DNA from: Membranipora membranacea
Lineage: Eukaryota > Bryozoa > Gymnolaemata > Cheilostomatida > Membraniporidae
Length of the DNA: 64,000 nt
NCBI GenBank assembly: GCA_914767715.1
Contig: OU612065.1
Coordinates: 32,426,001 to 32,490,000 of the forward strand
Direction of reading: 5' to 3'
The notes beneath the pieces are model-generated. The model was not told where the DNA came from. It saw only the letters and a list, made by a program, of their open reading frames with translations, and did not search any database. Both the position numbers and the translations under genes were made by a program. This document shows positions 24,075-36,255 of this stretch, piece by piece. How positions within the stretch are numbered: position 1 is the stretch's first letter; each line of letters opens with the position of its first letter.

Positions 24075-24335
24075 ATTCTGTATAGCTCAAAATTAATAAA
24101 AAGAGGCTGCAATCGCGGCATTGTCACCTAAAGAGAAAATAATTTGCACAAACTGATAACATCAATCGACCGTATCATGTGCCGTAGTTACAGTCTTACT
24201 AGTGGAATTTAATGACAACATCAGCTAGTGCGTAAATTTCATGCCCCGAATATGAAGATTGTGCAAATTATTTGCCCATTAGGTGAGAATTCTGAGATTA
24301 AAGTCTCAATTAATTATCTTGGAGCTATACAGAAT
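24075..24335. mobile_element. MITE-like inverted-repeat element
   Basis: ATTCTGTATAGCTC (24075-24088) mirrors GAGCTATACAGAAT (24322-24335), and ATAATTTGCACAAA is mirrored by TGTGCAAATTAT further in. There is no ORF. It contains AATAAA at 24095-24100, which may supply the polyadenylation signal for the carboxypeptidase transcript 185 bases after its stop. Confidence 0.7.
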
Positions 24336-24509
24336 TCAATGAGCAGAAATTTGCCTGAGTGGCAGCAGTAGTTTAACATTGTTACAAACTATGACAGACT
24401 GTAACATCAAAATAAAATTCCCTCTCACATACGAAATATGATTGATGAATTAAAGGACACATATTTAGTCTATTATTTCATCACTTGTGCTTACCAGTTT
24501 ATCGTATAT

Positions 24510-27030
24510 ATGGCGTCTGGCAACAAGGCCCTGTCCAAACAGGGCCCGAGCCAAATCATCATGTCCAAGCTTGGCCAAGCCACACCTAACCAAAGCCAAA
24601 CTCAGACTGTTCAAACAACCCTGTCAATACCTTAATACAAAGCTTGACCCCATATACTGGAACTTTGCCCAAAATACAAAACTTGGCCACAATAAGTAAA
24701 ACTTGACACCAAACTACAAAAGTTGTCCCAATATACTGAAACTGGTGATCACCCAAAAGGCCACGGGTCATAAAGCCACTGGCCAAAAGGCCACTGTCCA
24801 AAAAGCCACTGGTTCAATGGTTACATCTGATATCAAGTTTCCATTGATATGTTTTTTGGGCCCGTAAAACAAAATTCTAGCTCTTGATTTGCCATTTATC
24901 AATGATTTTGCATTTCTACTCACTGATTCCCATTTTAGTGATGTTAGAAAAGATCCCACCCACCCTTTGCAAACAATTATTTTAAATGACTACACACGAA
25001 CATCTTCTCACACATTGTTTCTGTGCCTTAACCCCCAATTAAAACATTATAATGTAATTTGATGGACAAATTAAAGTCATCACAAGCAAACAGTCAGCAC
25101 TTTTAGATCGAAGCAATGCTGCACTGAGTAGAGACAGCAGCGTAGCTTTTTTGATTTTGACATGCCACATGCCAAGCACGAGTGAGTTGCATATCCTGCT
25201 TGGAATATTAGAAAAAGTCAGTGATCAGGTTACAAAACTTTAAGCGACAGCGATCAAGTTGAGTCAGTTGGGTTCGTTGGTCATCAATAATGAAAAAAAA
25301 ATACGATGGATGCACGGATAGATTTCGGTAGAGCCTTGTATTGTTCACAAGAGAGTTTAGTTTTTGTTTAGCATCAGGTACGATATAACCATGTGATAAC
25401 AGGAAGGATCTGGTGATGCATTGGGTAAAAATGATACTAAAAATCTTTCCGTGTGAATGTAAATTATTGTCATTATTACGAAAAAAGTTCAAAAAAGTTA
25501 CGCCGCTGTCTCTTCTCAGGGCGGCATTGCTTTGATCTATAAGTGCTGACTGTTTGCTTGTGATGACTTAAGTTTGTCCATCAAGATTTTTATGTATTAA
25601 AGGCCAAGCCCAATGAAGTTCTAACTTACTGTATGTTTTTCATGAGGTTCTAAGCTCTCATTTGAGCCATTGGACAAAACTCTACACCTACCACAGGCAG
25701 ATCTGTTGATGCTCAAAGCTGATGCTTCATGAAAACAGTCATGGTCCCAGCACATGACGTCACAAGCAGTGTTTTCTTAAATTACTGTGATACCAGATAT
25801 ATGATACCAAATATAAGGGGAGTGATGATACAGATCCCATTAAAAACTTTGGAATAAGTGAATAAGATATCATCCTACAAACACCTTAATTTTTATTGGA
25901 TATTTTGCTAGGAGCAATCAAATAACAATGGATAATACAAACAGCATACTGACTCTCGTGATCTGACTGGGCATGTAGATCACTGATAAACTAGGCTATC
26001 ATTACCGCAAAGCTGGTGTTGTAAGGCTAAGTATGCATCATGCGTGACTTGAATTTGCGCATGTGAAAGAACAATGAGTTTAGTTTGGGTTCTGATTGCA
26101 ACTTTGGAAAGGGGGAAAGGGATATCCCCTGCATAACCTGTCAATCAAAATCAGCTAATAATGACAAGAGAGGATATCTATTAATAACAAATCTGCATGC
26201 TTTGGGGAGTATGTCACCAGAGCAGGTAGCCAATCAGATGGCTTCGGAATTCCGAGACTCAAATTTTCAAAGATCAGCTCATGCCCAGAGCTGAGCATGC
26301 GCAGAATGTACAAACAGTAAAAACCATTTTGGCAAATGATAAACACTGGCTATGAAGCCAGAAGGTCAAGGAAATTTAAATGGTTTCCCAATGTGACTGA
26401 ATGTATTGACTGTTTGATGGAGATATCATCTTAGAGCATCAGCAGATCTGGTTGTGTAGAATCTTGTCCAATGGCTCATCTGAAAGCTCATCACCTAAAG
26501 TAAAACATGACAACACTTAGAACTTCATTGGGCTTGGCCTTTAATTGGAGGTTACTGTACAGAAGGAATGTGTGAAAAGATGTCCGGGTGGAGTCATTAA
26601 AAATAATTATTTGCGAAGGGTGGGTGTGATGTTTCCTAACTTTACAAAAATTGGAATCAGTGAGTAGAAATGAAAAATCATTGATAAATGGCATATCAAA
26701 AGATAGAGTTTTGTATTATGGGCCAAAAAAACATGTCAATGGAAAGTTGATATCAGACTTCTAGTGTGTAATCATTGAACCAGTGGCGTTTTTGGGCAGT
26801 TGGTTTTTGGCCAGTGACCTTATGGGTAGTGGCCTTTTGACCAGTGGCCTTATGACCAGTGGCCTTTTGTCCAGTGACTTTAAGACCAGTGGCTTTTTGG
26901 CAAGTGGCTTTATGGCCAGTGGCTTCTTGGCAGTGGCCTTTTGACCCGAAATCACTGAAACATGGCCCGATTGCAAAACTTGGCCTCAATTTGTAAAAAT
27001 TGGCCCAAAATGGAAACAAAAAACTTGGCC
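24510..27030. mobile_element. Nested set of inverted-repeat elements
   Basis: Outer arms at about 24640-25050 and 26530-27030 are inverted copies (for example TTTGCAAACAATTATTTTAA against its counterpart near 26610, and the GGCCACTGG minisatellite at both ends). Inside lie two further palindromic elements: 25058-25588, bounded by TTGATGGACAAA / TTTGTCC-type ends with 90-bp arms, and 25597-26543, bounded by AAAGGCCAAGCCCAATGAAG and its complement with arms of about 130 bp. No transposase is visible, so these are non-autonomous elements. Confidence 0.7.
26785..26945. repeat. 17-18 bp minisatellite (GGCCACTGG type)
   Basis: AGTGGCCTTTTG.CC and AGTGGCTTTATGGCC alternate about nine times; a shorter inverted copy lies at 24755-24815. 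In one minus frame it reads as repeated KATGQKATGH, but this is a property of the repeat, not a gene. Confidence 0.85.
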
Positions 27031-27205
27031 GCTAAAAATGAGGTGTAGACGATTAATTATGACCCACTCCGTTGTTTCCAATCACAAGACTCAAGTTGCT
27101 TTAATGAAAACTTTCAAACATGAGATAATGCATTGTTCACTGGTTAAAAAGCGTACTTACAGCTAGCTTTGAATTCTGAGGATAGATATGAGTGTGGAAA
27201 ACTGC
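27030..27205 (-). pseudogene. Relic 5' end of a cationic-peptide gene
   Basis: Read on the minus strand, CACACTCATATCTATCCTC then AGAATTCAAAGCTAGCTGTAAG matches the non-coding first exon and splice donor of the peptide genes at 38.2, 48.0 and 58.4 kb. The first-intron sequence (around GAGGTGTAGAC.AT...GACCCACTC) matches 33962-34080. The two coding exons are missing; the nested fold-back elements begin where they should be. No TATA box remains upstream. Confidence 0.75.
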
Positions 27206-27219
27206 ACTAGAAACTGCAT

Positions 27220-28900
27220 CGCATGTATGTAGTTTTTTTTTCATATTTTGGGTGTTGTGCTCACCCACAAGTGAGAAGTGTCACTGTCAGAATCGATCTC
27301 AAAGATAAACAGTGGCTGAAACGAACGGATCTGAATACCCTAAAATCTTCAATTGAAATTGTCTTGTATTTGTCCCATCAATCAATGTTATATTTCACTA
27401 GATATCAATCTCAACTTTGAAAATCAGCAAAGAGTGCTATGAGGGTAACATCACTATCAGTATTATATCATTGACTTATTTCCATAAATGCTGTGAAAAT
27501 TTCTCATTATCACACTTAGATTTTAAGATTGATCACATAAGTAAAACTTGCCCTTGCCAAATATTCAATATCTATAAATAAAATCAAATGGTGGAGTTGA
27601 TATGCCAGGTATCAGAGCGTTTATTACTAGAAATTAAAATTATCCTCTCCCTGAATAGGTGAGCTGCTATATATTCGCGAAACAACATTTGGACTGCTGG
27701 CAATAAATCGAATGAAAAATCCCTCTGCAAAGAAGCTATGCAGTGTCCGGCAAAAATAGATTGCTTGGCCACCAGAGATCTCGCCCATGCATTACTAACA
27801 CATGTTGTTTTAGCAGTATACGCAAATCAAGAACTTGAAAGCTTTTAAAATTTTATCCTCAAGCTTACTTGCCTGTTGACAGAGGGCTTAGTATTATCAT
27901 GGTTTGACAAGTGTGTAGTTGTAGGATTATCACCTCTTCGGCAATCAGTGGAGTTATTTTCTTATGAAAATCTGAACATCATGGGTGGTGTTTGAATAGA
28001 TGCTGAAGGTCTCCTGGTCTTAAATTCTTTTTAGAGTAGCTGGAGTAAGCTCAAAAAATTATATTGCTGTTTGCTCTCTTATCAGGGACCAGAACTGATC
28101 ACTATTGACTTGTAAGTCATGGACACGTACCTTAGAAAACTGTGTGGGTAATTGTCAAAACCAGTTGAGCTAGGTATGCTGAATCATTATTTGTGCAAGG
28201 GAAAATCACAAACATTGTCGGACAGTTTGTACATTACAATACCGGCCTAATGCAATATGAATTGAGACAATTTTCACTAGATATGGAGTGGAGAACATTT
28301 ATTTACCAAAGTTAGTTCGGCTTATTCATTTTGGCTCTGCAAGAAGACGGCAATTTATTGTGAGAGTAGAAAACATGATGATTAACAGTTGTACCAAATC
28401 TGCTTTTGGCACGGCAATATGTAGGTATTATCAAACATAAGCCCTGCTCCAATTGTCTAATAACAAAATATCTTTCATGAAATACACTAATCTCAACACT
28501 GTGTATTGACATTAAATTGGCCAACATTAAATGAGGCTTATTTCTAGGGAGAATTCATGAAATTCACAAGGCGAAATCTGGTTGCATTGTTTTTAGCTCA
28601 GTCACGTTTATCATTAAGATTTAGTTTTAGGAAAATGAGTAAATTTTTCACAGTGTGGGCATAGAATTAATTTTTTCAAGCTGCCAAAGGGTAGTCCTTG
28701 AACCTGACGAAACTTATATTACTTCTTGGTTTATTGCTTTGAAATGAATACTGGGACAAATGGAAAGGTGAGGCAAACACCTGTGAGGATTCTGTGTTGG
28801 TTGGACCAGATGTTCCAGCCATGCAGGTCAGGTCAGGTCGCTGGTTAATGCGGGCCGGCTGAGGTGAAGGGTTAATTGGACATAGGCCAATGTGTACATT
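27220..28900. other. No recognisable feature
   Basis: AT-rich DNA with only short frames that show no family motif or recurrence elsewhere in the window. Confidence 0.5.
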
Positions 28901-28916
28901 TAGCTGGTTTATTGTT

Positions 28917-29255
28917 TTAGTTTGATTTGCCCGAATATTGTTTGTTAAGCTGTCGACTGTTTTGTAGCGCTTGAATTGGTTGGGTAGCAGACGCTCTTTT
29001 TAGCGTGCTGATGGAAGCCAGAGTCGGGTGATGTGGTGGAGTGTCTGGCGAACGCCACCAACGGTGGGAAAGCCGCCGGCGCAGTTGGCCATCAGTAGTT
29101 CTCGGGGTTGCATTTTTATCATCGTTGGCATGTTGATAGCTGGAGAGCTGGAGAGCTTGAGGTGCTGGTTGCACAGATAGCGATCCATATTTGAAATGTT
29201 GCCTCTGTCCGCTACGGCAGCGTCCCATCGCCTGAATGTGATTATTTAAATACAT
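28917..29255 (-). other. GC-rich island with a 112-codon open frame
   Basis: A minus-strand frame of 112 codons spans a local GC-rich patch. The product is Gln/Arg/Ser-rich (HRWWRSPDTPPHHPTLASIS), with no membrane or enzymatic motif I recognise. The base composition differs sharply from its neighbourhood, suggesting inserted DNA, perhaps the end of a transposon. I do not propose a function; coding is doubtful. Confidence 0.25.
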
Positions 29256-29339
29256 TTTACATGTTATTATTACATGTAGTCATAGGTTATAGGAAATTTA
29301 TGGACCATGATAGTACCTGAGTCTCATCGATCCTTGTAT

Positions 29340-30040
29340 TTAGTATATCACACATGTGCTGCACCTTCCTGCTACCACCTTCCTTTTTTGACTTGAATTT
29401 TAATCCCATCTTTGATTCTTGCATAAAAGAACTGTCAGAGCATAACTCTAAATTAGAACCATGTCTCAAAACTACATACTTGCGATGTAGTTTTCGCTGT
29501 GTCACACATGTGCTGCACCATACCACCTTCGTTTTTATACTTGTTCATAATTAGCTCACTTTTCTTTAGCTACCAATTTTAGTCATGAGCATATTCCATA
29601 TTCCTATTCCACATTACCTGTATATACATTTATAATTGACAATGGTTTGTTGACTTTGCAGGTCCTTGCAATTTTAATCCCATCTTTGATTCTTGCATAA
29701 TAGAACTGTCAGAGCATAACTCTAAATTAGAACCATGTCACAAAACTACATACCTGCGATGTAGTTTTCGATGTGTCACACATGTGCTGCACCATACCAT
29801 CTTCCTTTTTATACTTGTTCATAAATTGCGCAACTATCTTCAGGTATAAATTTTAGTCATGTGCATATTCCATATTCCTATTCCACATTACCTGTACATG
29901 CATATAAATGACAATGGTTTGTTGACTTTGTAGGTCCTTACAATTATAATCACATCTTTGACACTCTCATAATGGAACTGTGAACGCATAACTCCAAGTT
30001 AGTTTCTAAACTACATACACGCGATGTAGTTTTCGATGTG
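29340..30040. repeat. 273-bp tandem repeat, about 2.5 copies
   Basis: AATTTTAATCCCATCTTTGATTC-like starts occur at 29396, 29670 and 29942 (spacing 274 and 272). Each unit contains the hairpin-like ACTACATAC.TGCGATGTAGTTTTCG. The last unit runs directly into the minus-strand promoter-like segment of the peptide-gene family (GATGTAGTTTTCGATGTGCTGAGTGATTGC). Confidence 0.9.
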
Positions 30041-30300
30041 CTGAGTGATTGCTATTAGTTGAAGCGTCTTGATATATAAAACATTTTAAATTTTTCCTTT
30101 GAATTTGCAAAACCAACTGGAAGTATTCTATATTTGGTAAGTTATAATCAAATACAATATTTGTTTCCTGTTCTTGTGGAAGAAATAACATGCCGCATTT
30201 CATTGTTACTGATTGTGATGATTAATATGTGTATTGCAGACCAAAAATGCCGCAATTATTTCTACTGTAATTAATATGAGCCAAAAAAATGCTGATGAGC
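30040..30300 (-). promoter_or_regulatory. Orphan peptide-gene promoter, unit 1
   Basis: Minus-strand copy of the peptide-gene promoter: the CAATCACTCAGC start-site context and the TTCAACTA element are kept, but the TATA box is altered (TATATATC instead of TATATAAAG). No signal-peptide or mature-peptide exon lies downstream; the 273-bp repeat lies there instead. Confidence 0.55.
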
Positions 30301-31636
30301 CAGATAACAAGTTTACATTGCCTCATGCTAAAAACAAAGATTAAATGGATATGCAAAATAATGCCATGTCATATGTTTTGTTTCATGGAAGTAATTGAGG
30401 AAACCATTAATTGCTGATAATGTTATGGTGAGATCGGTAATGGAACAGGATATCAACTCCTGTTTTGTAGGCAAAATATAGTCATATTCCTCTCAGGTCT
30501 TGTTAAATCTGAATTAAAAGGCTCAACGGTCATCAACAGAACAACGTAAAAAAATATTCTAATCTTATTATATTATTACAAGCACCGCATTTTCAACTTT
30601 CTTTGTAAGTAGTTCGTTTTTCCACATCGATGTCTGTTAGTAATTAGAACACTTCTTGCCTCCTTCGTTCAGAATTTGGCCACGTTCATATTAGACTTGT
30701 AAGGGCACAACATATGCTATACATGGATGTTTGAAGGTAGATACAATGAGAGATTTTATTTTGATGCGGAGGCGTATCTTTTTGCAACAATTTGCTTCTT
30801 TCTCTTGTAGTAGTTCATAGATTTCCATCATGCTTTTGCATGACATAGTTTTCTGCATTAATCTGCCCATTGCTGCTCAACTGTATACAATGCGCTCCAT
30901 AAATAAGCAGCTCTTCAAATAAGATGCATCCGATTTCAGAATTAAAAAAAATTGTGGGTTAAAAAGTTTTTTCTCAGTTTGCGGCCCTTGTTTGAAACTT
31001 TAGGTGTGTAATTGCAATCTAGCCAAGTTAGACATCTGGTTAAAATTTATGGCCAACTGAATTATTCTGGCAAAATATCATATTTGTGATCTGACTCTGT
31101 ATTTGGTCAACCACAATGAAGACCCTGCTAAAGATTAATGCGAACTAAGATACATTAAATTTTATAATTTGTCGGCAACTTCGAAGCCAGATTAGCCCCT
31201 ATTATTATCTAGCCTAGCCAGTCAATCTCAGTCAAATCAAAAACTGAAGCCTTCCAAAAATTACATTGAAATGTAGACTTGCATCTCCAATCAACTGAAT
31301 TATCTACGCTTGATAAAATGTTTATGTTTAATTCTGTGATATGGAAGCGATCGATCTAAGACAAACTGTTTTAACTTAGTCATGCAGTAGAATCTTTAAT
31401 AATGTATACAACAGTGCCACAAGACATAAATGCACACCAAAAATGATGCCGAGAAGTAATTGGCAGAGTTAGCATACCAATGGTTTCGTCATTTATCGAG
31501 ATAGAATAACCATATCAGAAATATATTCTACTCTGCGTTCTAGCTTTTACACCTTTGATATGTCATGATGCCATATATCATGTATAAAAGTGTTAGTCAG
31601 CACATACTAGGCCTCTTTTCTCATCTATCTTTCCAG

Positions 31637-31750
31637 CTGAAACACCGACTGAAGCGGGACTTCCTTCTGTAATTTTTGAACGGGCAGGGAAAAGTGGAGA
31701 ATTTGTTCCTTGTGAAGCTGATAGGGACTGGATAAGCTTTATTGTTAAAA
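31637..31750 (+). pseudogene. Decayed third peptide-gene paralogue, mature exon (unit 1)
   Basis: A TCTCATCTATCTTTCCAG acceptor identical to that of the intact plus genes is followed by an exon reading AETPTEAGLPSVIFERAGKS, recognisably related to AVSQTEAG..S.VIKGAVKSG. A one-base loss before GGACTGGATAAGC shifts the frame relative to the family's ending, so the usual KGLDKLFG end is lost. No matching signal-peptide exon was found upstream. The preceding intron (CATGATGCC.TATATCA) is homologous to the functional genes. Non-functional or strongly altered. Confidence 0.75.
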
Positions 31751-33419
31751 AAAGTTGCAATCCCTGTTTAATGATTGTTCGATGACATGGCACACAGATA
31801 TAAAACAGCTTAAACTGTTTTAAAGTCATTTTCAGGGCTCAGTGCAATGTTTAAGTTACAATGGGAGGTCTACATTTTATTAAGAATCACCACATTTTCT
31901 TTTGTCTGGGAAAGAGAATTTTTGTTTTTGTTAAAACCTTGAATTATTTTTTTCTTAATTTCAGATATTTTTGACTTCGGATTTAACCACAAACTATGTG
32001 TTATGTCGCACTTTTTTGTTTCTGTTTTGGTGGCATTATTCATAATTTATCATAATCATAATTAATCTGCACTTTGATTGTCTTAGTGAAGTCTATAAGG
32101 TATCCAAACAACAGCATGTCTGTCTAAATGTTTACTCTCACTTCATGTTCCGCAGAATTTAGATGATTTTTAATCCATGATCAGTGCACTATGATGCATT
32201 TGAATTTTTGTTGATTAATTTTGTACACAAAACCTGTTGGAGACTGGATTCTAAAGCTGGAAAGAGGATATTTTTTATCATTTCATACACGCTCCAACCT
32301 TTTCACCTTTTCTCATCTTACAGTTGTAAAATCACCAGCATTTTGGTGGAAGTATTATGCAGATTTGAGACATGTGATAGATGATAGAGTTTATTCTTCT
32401 TCCTCATATGCAACAAATTTGACCAAGGGAATTTAAAAAAATAACTCTATCTAGATAAAATTTACCCAGAAGCGTTATACACTTTTTTAAGTTTAAAAAA
32501 TTGAATTATTGTTGCAGAACTAGCTGCCTGACAGAATGCTGCTTTGATCTTTATGAATGGTCTTGCACACTGCACATCCCATATATATACTCTGATATCA
32601 AATATCAACAGAAGAAAATATCCGTACTGGTGAACATTGTAATACCCTATATGTATCTCTTATTGGCAATAACTAAAGCACTTTTACTGATTGCAATTTG
32701 GAAAAGTAATTCCCACAATTGATTATTTGGGCATCAGGCAACATAAGATATTTTGCAAACAAATTGTCTAGGAAAGTTAAGCGATGAGAAATACGACCAC
32801 CCAACTTCTACTTGTCTGTATATATTAAAATTCATCATTCTAATGTCTTAGGCTCGTAACCCTGACTCACGTTAGTGTCAAAAGTGACCAATGACAATGC
32901 AACGTACCGAAAAGATGCGTCTCAAACATAGTCAGTCAAACAACTCGTTAACTAGTTAAGTATAAATCAGCATAACCCTTTATCTTAAGTGATAAATGCA
33001 AAACTTCAAGTAAGGTCAATATTTTAATTGCAGCAAAAAATCATTTGAGGTCTTGTACAAGTAAATGTTTTGAAGTTTCAGACAAAAATACAATGTGGTG
33101 ATAAATAATACATGGTGAATCCTATCCTTGTTGCTTAAATATTGCATTGATAAATTAATTAATAAAACTGTATAGGGATTATGAAATTCATTTGTTTGAT
33201 CCTCCTGTTGTAATAAGATATGTGCTACAGGTCATTTGATAGATTTAATCTCATTTGTAGATTGATTTCTTCAAAATGGTTTAACCTGTTATTTATCTGT
33301 GTATGATGTCATCTCATTATAATCAGATTTATGTATTGTTCAGACTAAAAGCTCACAAAAATGATATGTGTATTTATTCTAGATAACATTGTAGTTGTTA
33401 CCTGTTTAGTTTAACTGAG

Positions 33420-33867
33420 TTATCCAAAAAGCTTATCGAGTCCCTTCACAGCTTGATCAGCAACAAATCCTGCTGCTCCACTTTTCACTGCCCCTTTTAC
33501 GACTGCAGAAACAACTCCAGCTTCTGTCTGTGAAACAGCTGTAAGGATAAATGAGAACATATATCTAATATGAGCTCATTCTCGATTTCTTTCATGACAT
33601 ACAATGGGGGGGGGGGGGGGGAGGAAACAGGCTAAGTTTGATGTATTGTAAAAGCTTCAGCTTTTGTCTGAGTCAAAGCGGGATTGCAGATGAGAATATA
33701 TAATTGATAGGTGGTTTTTTTCTGTGTAGAAAAAACACTTAAATCGGACAAAAGACCAGTGATCAGCATGTGAGATCTTATATCTTATACATGGTTTATT
33801 GATATTTGAACTTTTTAAACTTACCAATTGAAGCGATAAGCATTGAGATCAGTACAAATACCTTCAT
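33420..33867 (-). CDS. Secreted cationic helical peptide precursor, isoform A (unit 1)
   Basis: Coding exons on the minus strand are 33867-33825 (43 nt) and 33538-33420 (119 nt incl. stop), with GTAAG donor and ACAG acceptor; 53 residues. A non-coding first exon lies at about 34127-34085. Residues 1-15 or 1-21 are a signal peptide (MKVFVLISMLIASIAVSQ..., cleavage after SIA or TEA). The remaining 32 residues start GVVSAVVKGAVKSG and end ADQAVKGLDKLFG; five... four Lys and two Asp give net positive charge, hydrophobic residues recur every 3-4 positions, and the terminal Gly could be an amidation donor. No Cys. This profile fits linear helical antimicrobial or membrane-active peptides; I do not recognise a named family. 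It is transcribed away from the plus gene at 38437, 4 kb apart. Stop is followed by a spliced 3' UTR (donor at 33401). Confidence 0.85.
33606..33621. repeat. Poly-G/poly-C tract in the coding-region intron (unit 1)
   Basis: An uninterrupted run of about 16 G on the plus strand (C in the transcript) lies in the intron between signal and mature exons, about 70 bases before the acceptor's exon. It is conserved with different lengths in all four minus-strand genes (also near 43099, 54522 and 63870) and absent from the plus-strand genes. Confidence 0.95.
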
Positions 33868-34152
33868 TATGTTTTATCTGGAGAGAGAATGAAACAATTA
33901 AAACTGATGTCTGTAACAGCCTAACCCGAAAACAAAATATGTACCACATTTCTATACAATACATGAGGTGTAGACAATAGTTTATGACCCACTCTGTAAT
34001 TTCAAATCACAAGACTCAAGTTAATTTAAATGTCAGCTTCAAGATATGAGATATGCAGGTTCACAGTTTGAAAGAAATACTTACAGCTAGCTCCGAGTTC
34101 TGTGAATTGATATGTTTGTGGAGAACTGAGTGATTGCTGTTAGTTGAAGCTG

Positions 34153-34161
34153 CTTTATATA
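34153..34161 (-). promoter_or_regulatory. TATA box of isoform A gene, unit 1
   Basis: TATATAAAG on the minus strand; a TCAGTT initiator-like motif with its A at about 34127 lies some 34 bases from the start of the box. The same TATA, TTCAACTAACAGCAATCACTCAGTT arrangement precedes every intact family member. The second minus-strand copy is at 43633-43641. Confidence 0.75.
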
Positions 34162-34314
34162 TGGAATATTTTCATTAGAACTGCCAAACCACCTGGAAGT
34201 ATTCTATATTCGGAAATATGTGATCAAATAAAATAGTTGTTTACCATTTCTCATTTCCGTAAATGGCATGCCATCTTTTATTTCCACATGTTGTGATAGT
34301 TGATATGAATATTG

Positions 34315-35175
34315 CAGACCAAAAAAGCCGCGATTCTTTTGCTGTAAGAAAATCTAACCAAAAATGCCTGTGAACCGGATAAACTGATTATTTGCCTAAT
34401 GCTAACTAAACAGAAGCATATGCCTTAAAAATAAAAATGATGTAGAAATTAATGCCATGTCATATGTATTTTTTGACGGAAGTTATGAGGGAAACCATTA
34501 ATATGATGTTACAGTGTAATTGGTAACGGAACAGGATAGCGTGTCATGCTGGATAGTTTATGTATCAGGGATGAACAAAGTATTGTCACATTCTAAATAT
34601 TATTATTACTCCATGAACAGAAAAAAAACCTCAAATCAAATCATTATAAACACCCTAAAATACCAAAACCACAGAAGCAAAAACCTTGAAGATAAAGAGG
34701 ATATGCAAAATTACACCATGTCATATGATCGTTTTGTGGAAGTGATTTGGGAAACCATTAATTGCTGGTAATGTAATGGTTCAATTGGTAATTGAACAGG
34801 ATACCAAGTTCTGTTGGATAGTTGAAGTATCAGAGAAGGGCAAAAATTATCATTTGTCGTAAAAAATGTAATGGTTGATGATTATTGCAGACCAAAAATT
34901 CCGCAGTGATTTCTGTTTTATCACACTGTATAACAAACTGTCAGAATTGAATTGCCAAGTGCTAAAAACAAAAGCCCTTACATTTTAATGATAAATTAAG
35001 GAAAAAAAATAATGGGTTAAGGCAAAAAGGATATGCAAAGTTATGTCATGTTGCATGTTGTTTGTTTCATGGAAGTGATTGGGAAAACCATTATTTTTTG
35101 GTAAAGTTATGGTGTAATTGAGCAAGATACAGGTCCTGTTGGATGGTTGAGGTTTCAGTTAGGGGGAAAAATTGG
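34315..35175 (-). repeat. Diverged upstream modules of isoform A gene
   Basis: Three related blocks (about 34315-34600, 34640-34870, 34880-35175) each contain ACCAAAAA.(T/G)CCGC, ATGCCATGTCATATG-like, GGAAGTGAT..GGGAAACCATTA and GG(T)AA..GGAACAGGATA segments. A further relative lies at 30240-30500. They sit upstream of the gene in its own direction. An 83-codon frame runs through one (34520-34771) but has no ATG at its start and is best explained by the repeat. Confidence 0.6.
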
Positions 35176-35931
35176 TCATTGCCTTCTCATCGAAACTAAA
35201 TTACAAGGCTTAAGGGTCATGAATAGGAAAACAGAAAAAACTGCTGCTCAAATCTCAATGCTATTATTGTACACAACTTTTTCAAGTAGTCTATTTTACC
35301 AGATTTTCGATTGTCACTAATTAGAACACTTACCGACCCACCAACCTGACCATTCACAACAAGCGTTATACATGACTGTCTGATGGTAGAGATAATGGAA
35401 CATAAAATATAAAATAGTTTTAATTCTTATGCTGAGTATCTTTACAATGAATTGTGAACATAGACTTTATAATAAACCTAGACAGGAAACCATAAATAGC
35501 TGATGTGAGGCACTACGAGCAACATAACGACATTGGAAGGTGTAGAAGCATAGGTGTTATCATTGATTTACTGTCCATAATCCAGGTTTTTTGTTTAAAG
35601 CTCAACCAAATTTGATTGTAATTTTAGTTTTAGAATGGCTTTACAATCAGCAGCATCTTTCCGATAACGTGATTTCATATCTTCTTCAAAAAACGTTGTC
35701 CAAAAAATTAGTATCAATATCTTAACGACAAGCTGATAAATCTATGGTGATCTTCAAACTCAAAATCTGATCAAAATTGATCGAGTCATCAATAAAATCC
35801 CTGCCATATGAGCTGCAAGTCAATTATAACACTGCTACTATACCTTCCAATGTCGTCAATTTGCCCAACAATTTAATGCCTCAGTGCCTCAATGCTAAGG
35901 CTCCATATAGTGTCCTCTCTAGGTTCATTTT

Positions 35932-36255
35932 TAAACACTTTGTTTGAGGCTGCTCTTTTGTATCACATCTTATTCTCCATATTTTATTCTATCATGTGAG
36001 GGATTTTGATCATCATCTTATCTGTGTGATTATTAGTGTATTAAATTAACTACTATGTCAAATGTCTATGGTTGTGACATACCCCAGGGGAAACATCTGC
36101 TTATTCCCAATGCCGATTGAAGGCAATCACCCTGGAAGTTTGAAAGGCCATAACTTCCTCAATATTTGGATTCTAAAGCTGAAAATTGCCCACATGATAG
36201 AATGAAATATGGAGAATAAGATTTGATACAAAAAAGCAGCCTCAAACAAAATCTT
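35932..36255. mobile_element. Palindromic element, deleted form (unit 1)
   Basis: Arms GTTTGAGGCTGCTCTTTTGTATC and the complementary GATACAAAAAAGCAGCCTCAAAC flank a shortened centre. Units 2 and 3 keep a longer form with a tRNA-like centre. Confidence 0.7.

Noticed and set aside
26753-27019. Minus-strand KATGQKATGH repeat 'protein'
   Set aside because: A translation of a 17-18 bp minisatellite within a transposon arm.
32184-32436. Two overlapping frames with a protein-like look (GDWI.RLERG, SFHTRSNLFTFSHL), repeated in unit 2
   Set aside because: Unit 3 has a frameshift and stop in the same stretch, and no promoter or splice context supports it. Possibly an old exon fragment.
32501-32722. 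73-codon hydrophobic frame repeated in unit 2
   Set aside because: No ATG at its start, altered by indels in units 3 and 4, no conserved context.
34520-34771. 83-codon frame recurring at 34520, 44002 (plus) and 47298, 57718 (minus)
   Set aside because: It starts at TTG, not ATG, and lies inside inverted-repeat modules; its recurrence is explained by the unit duplication and palindromic arms.
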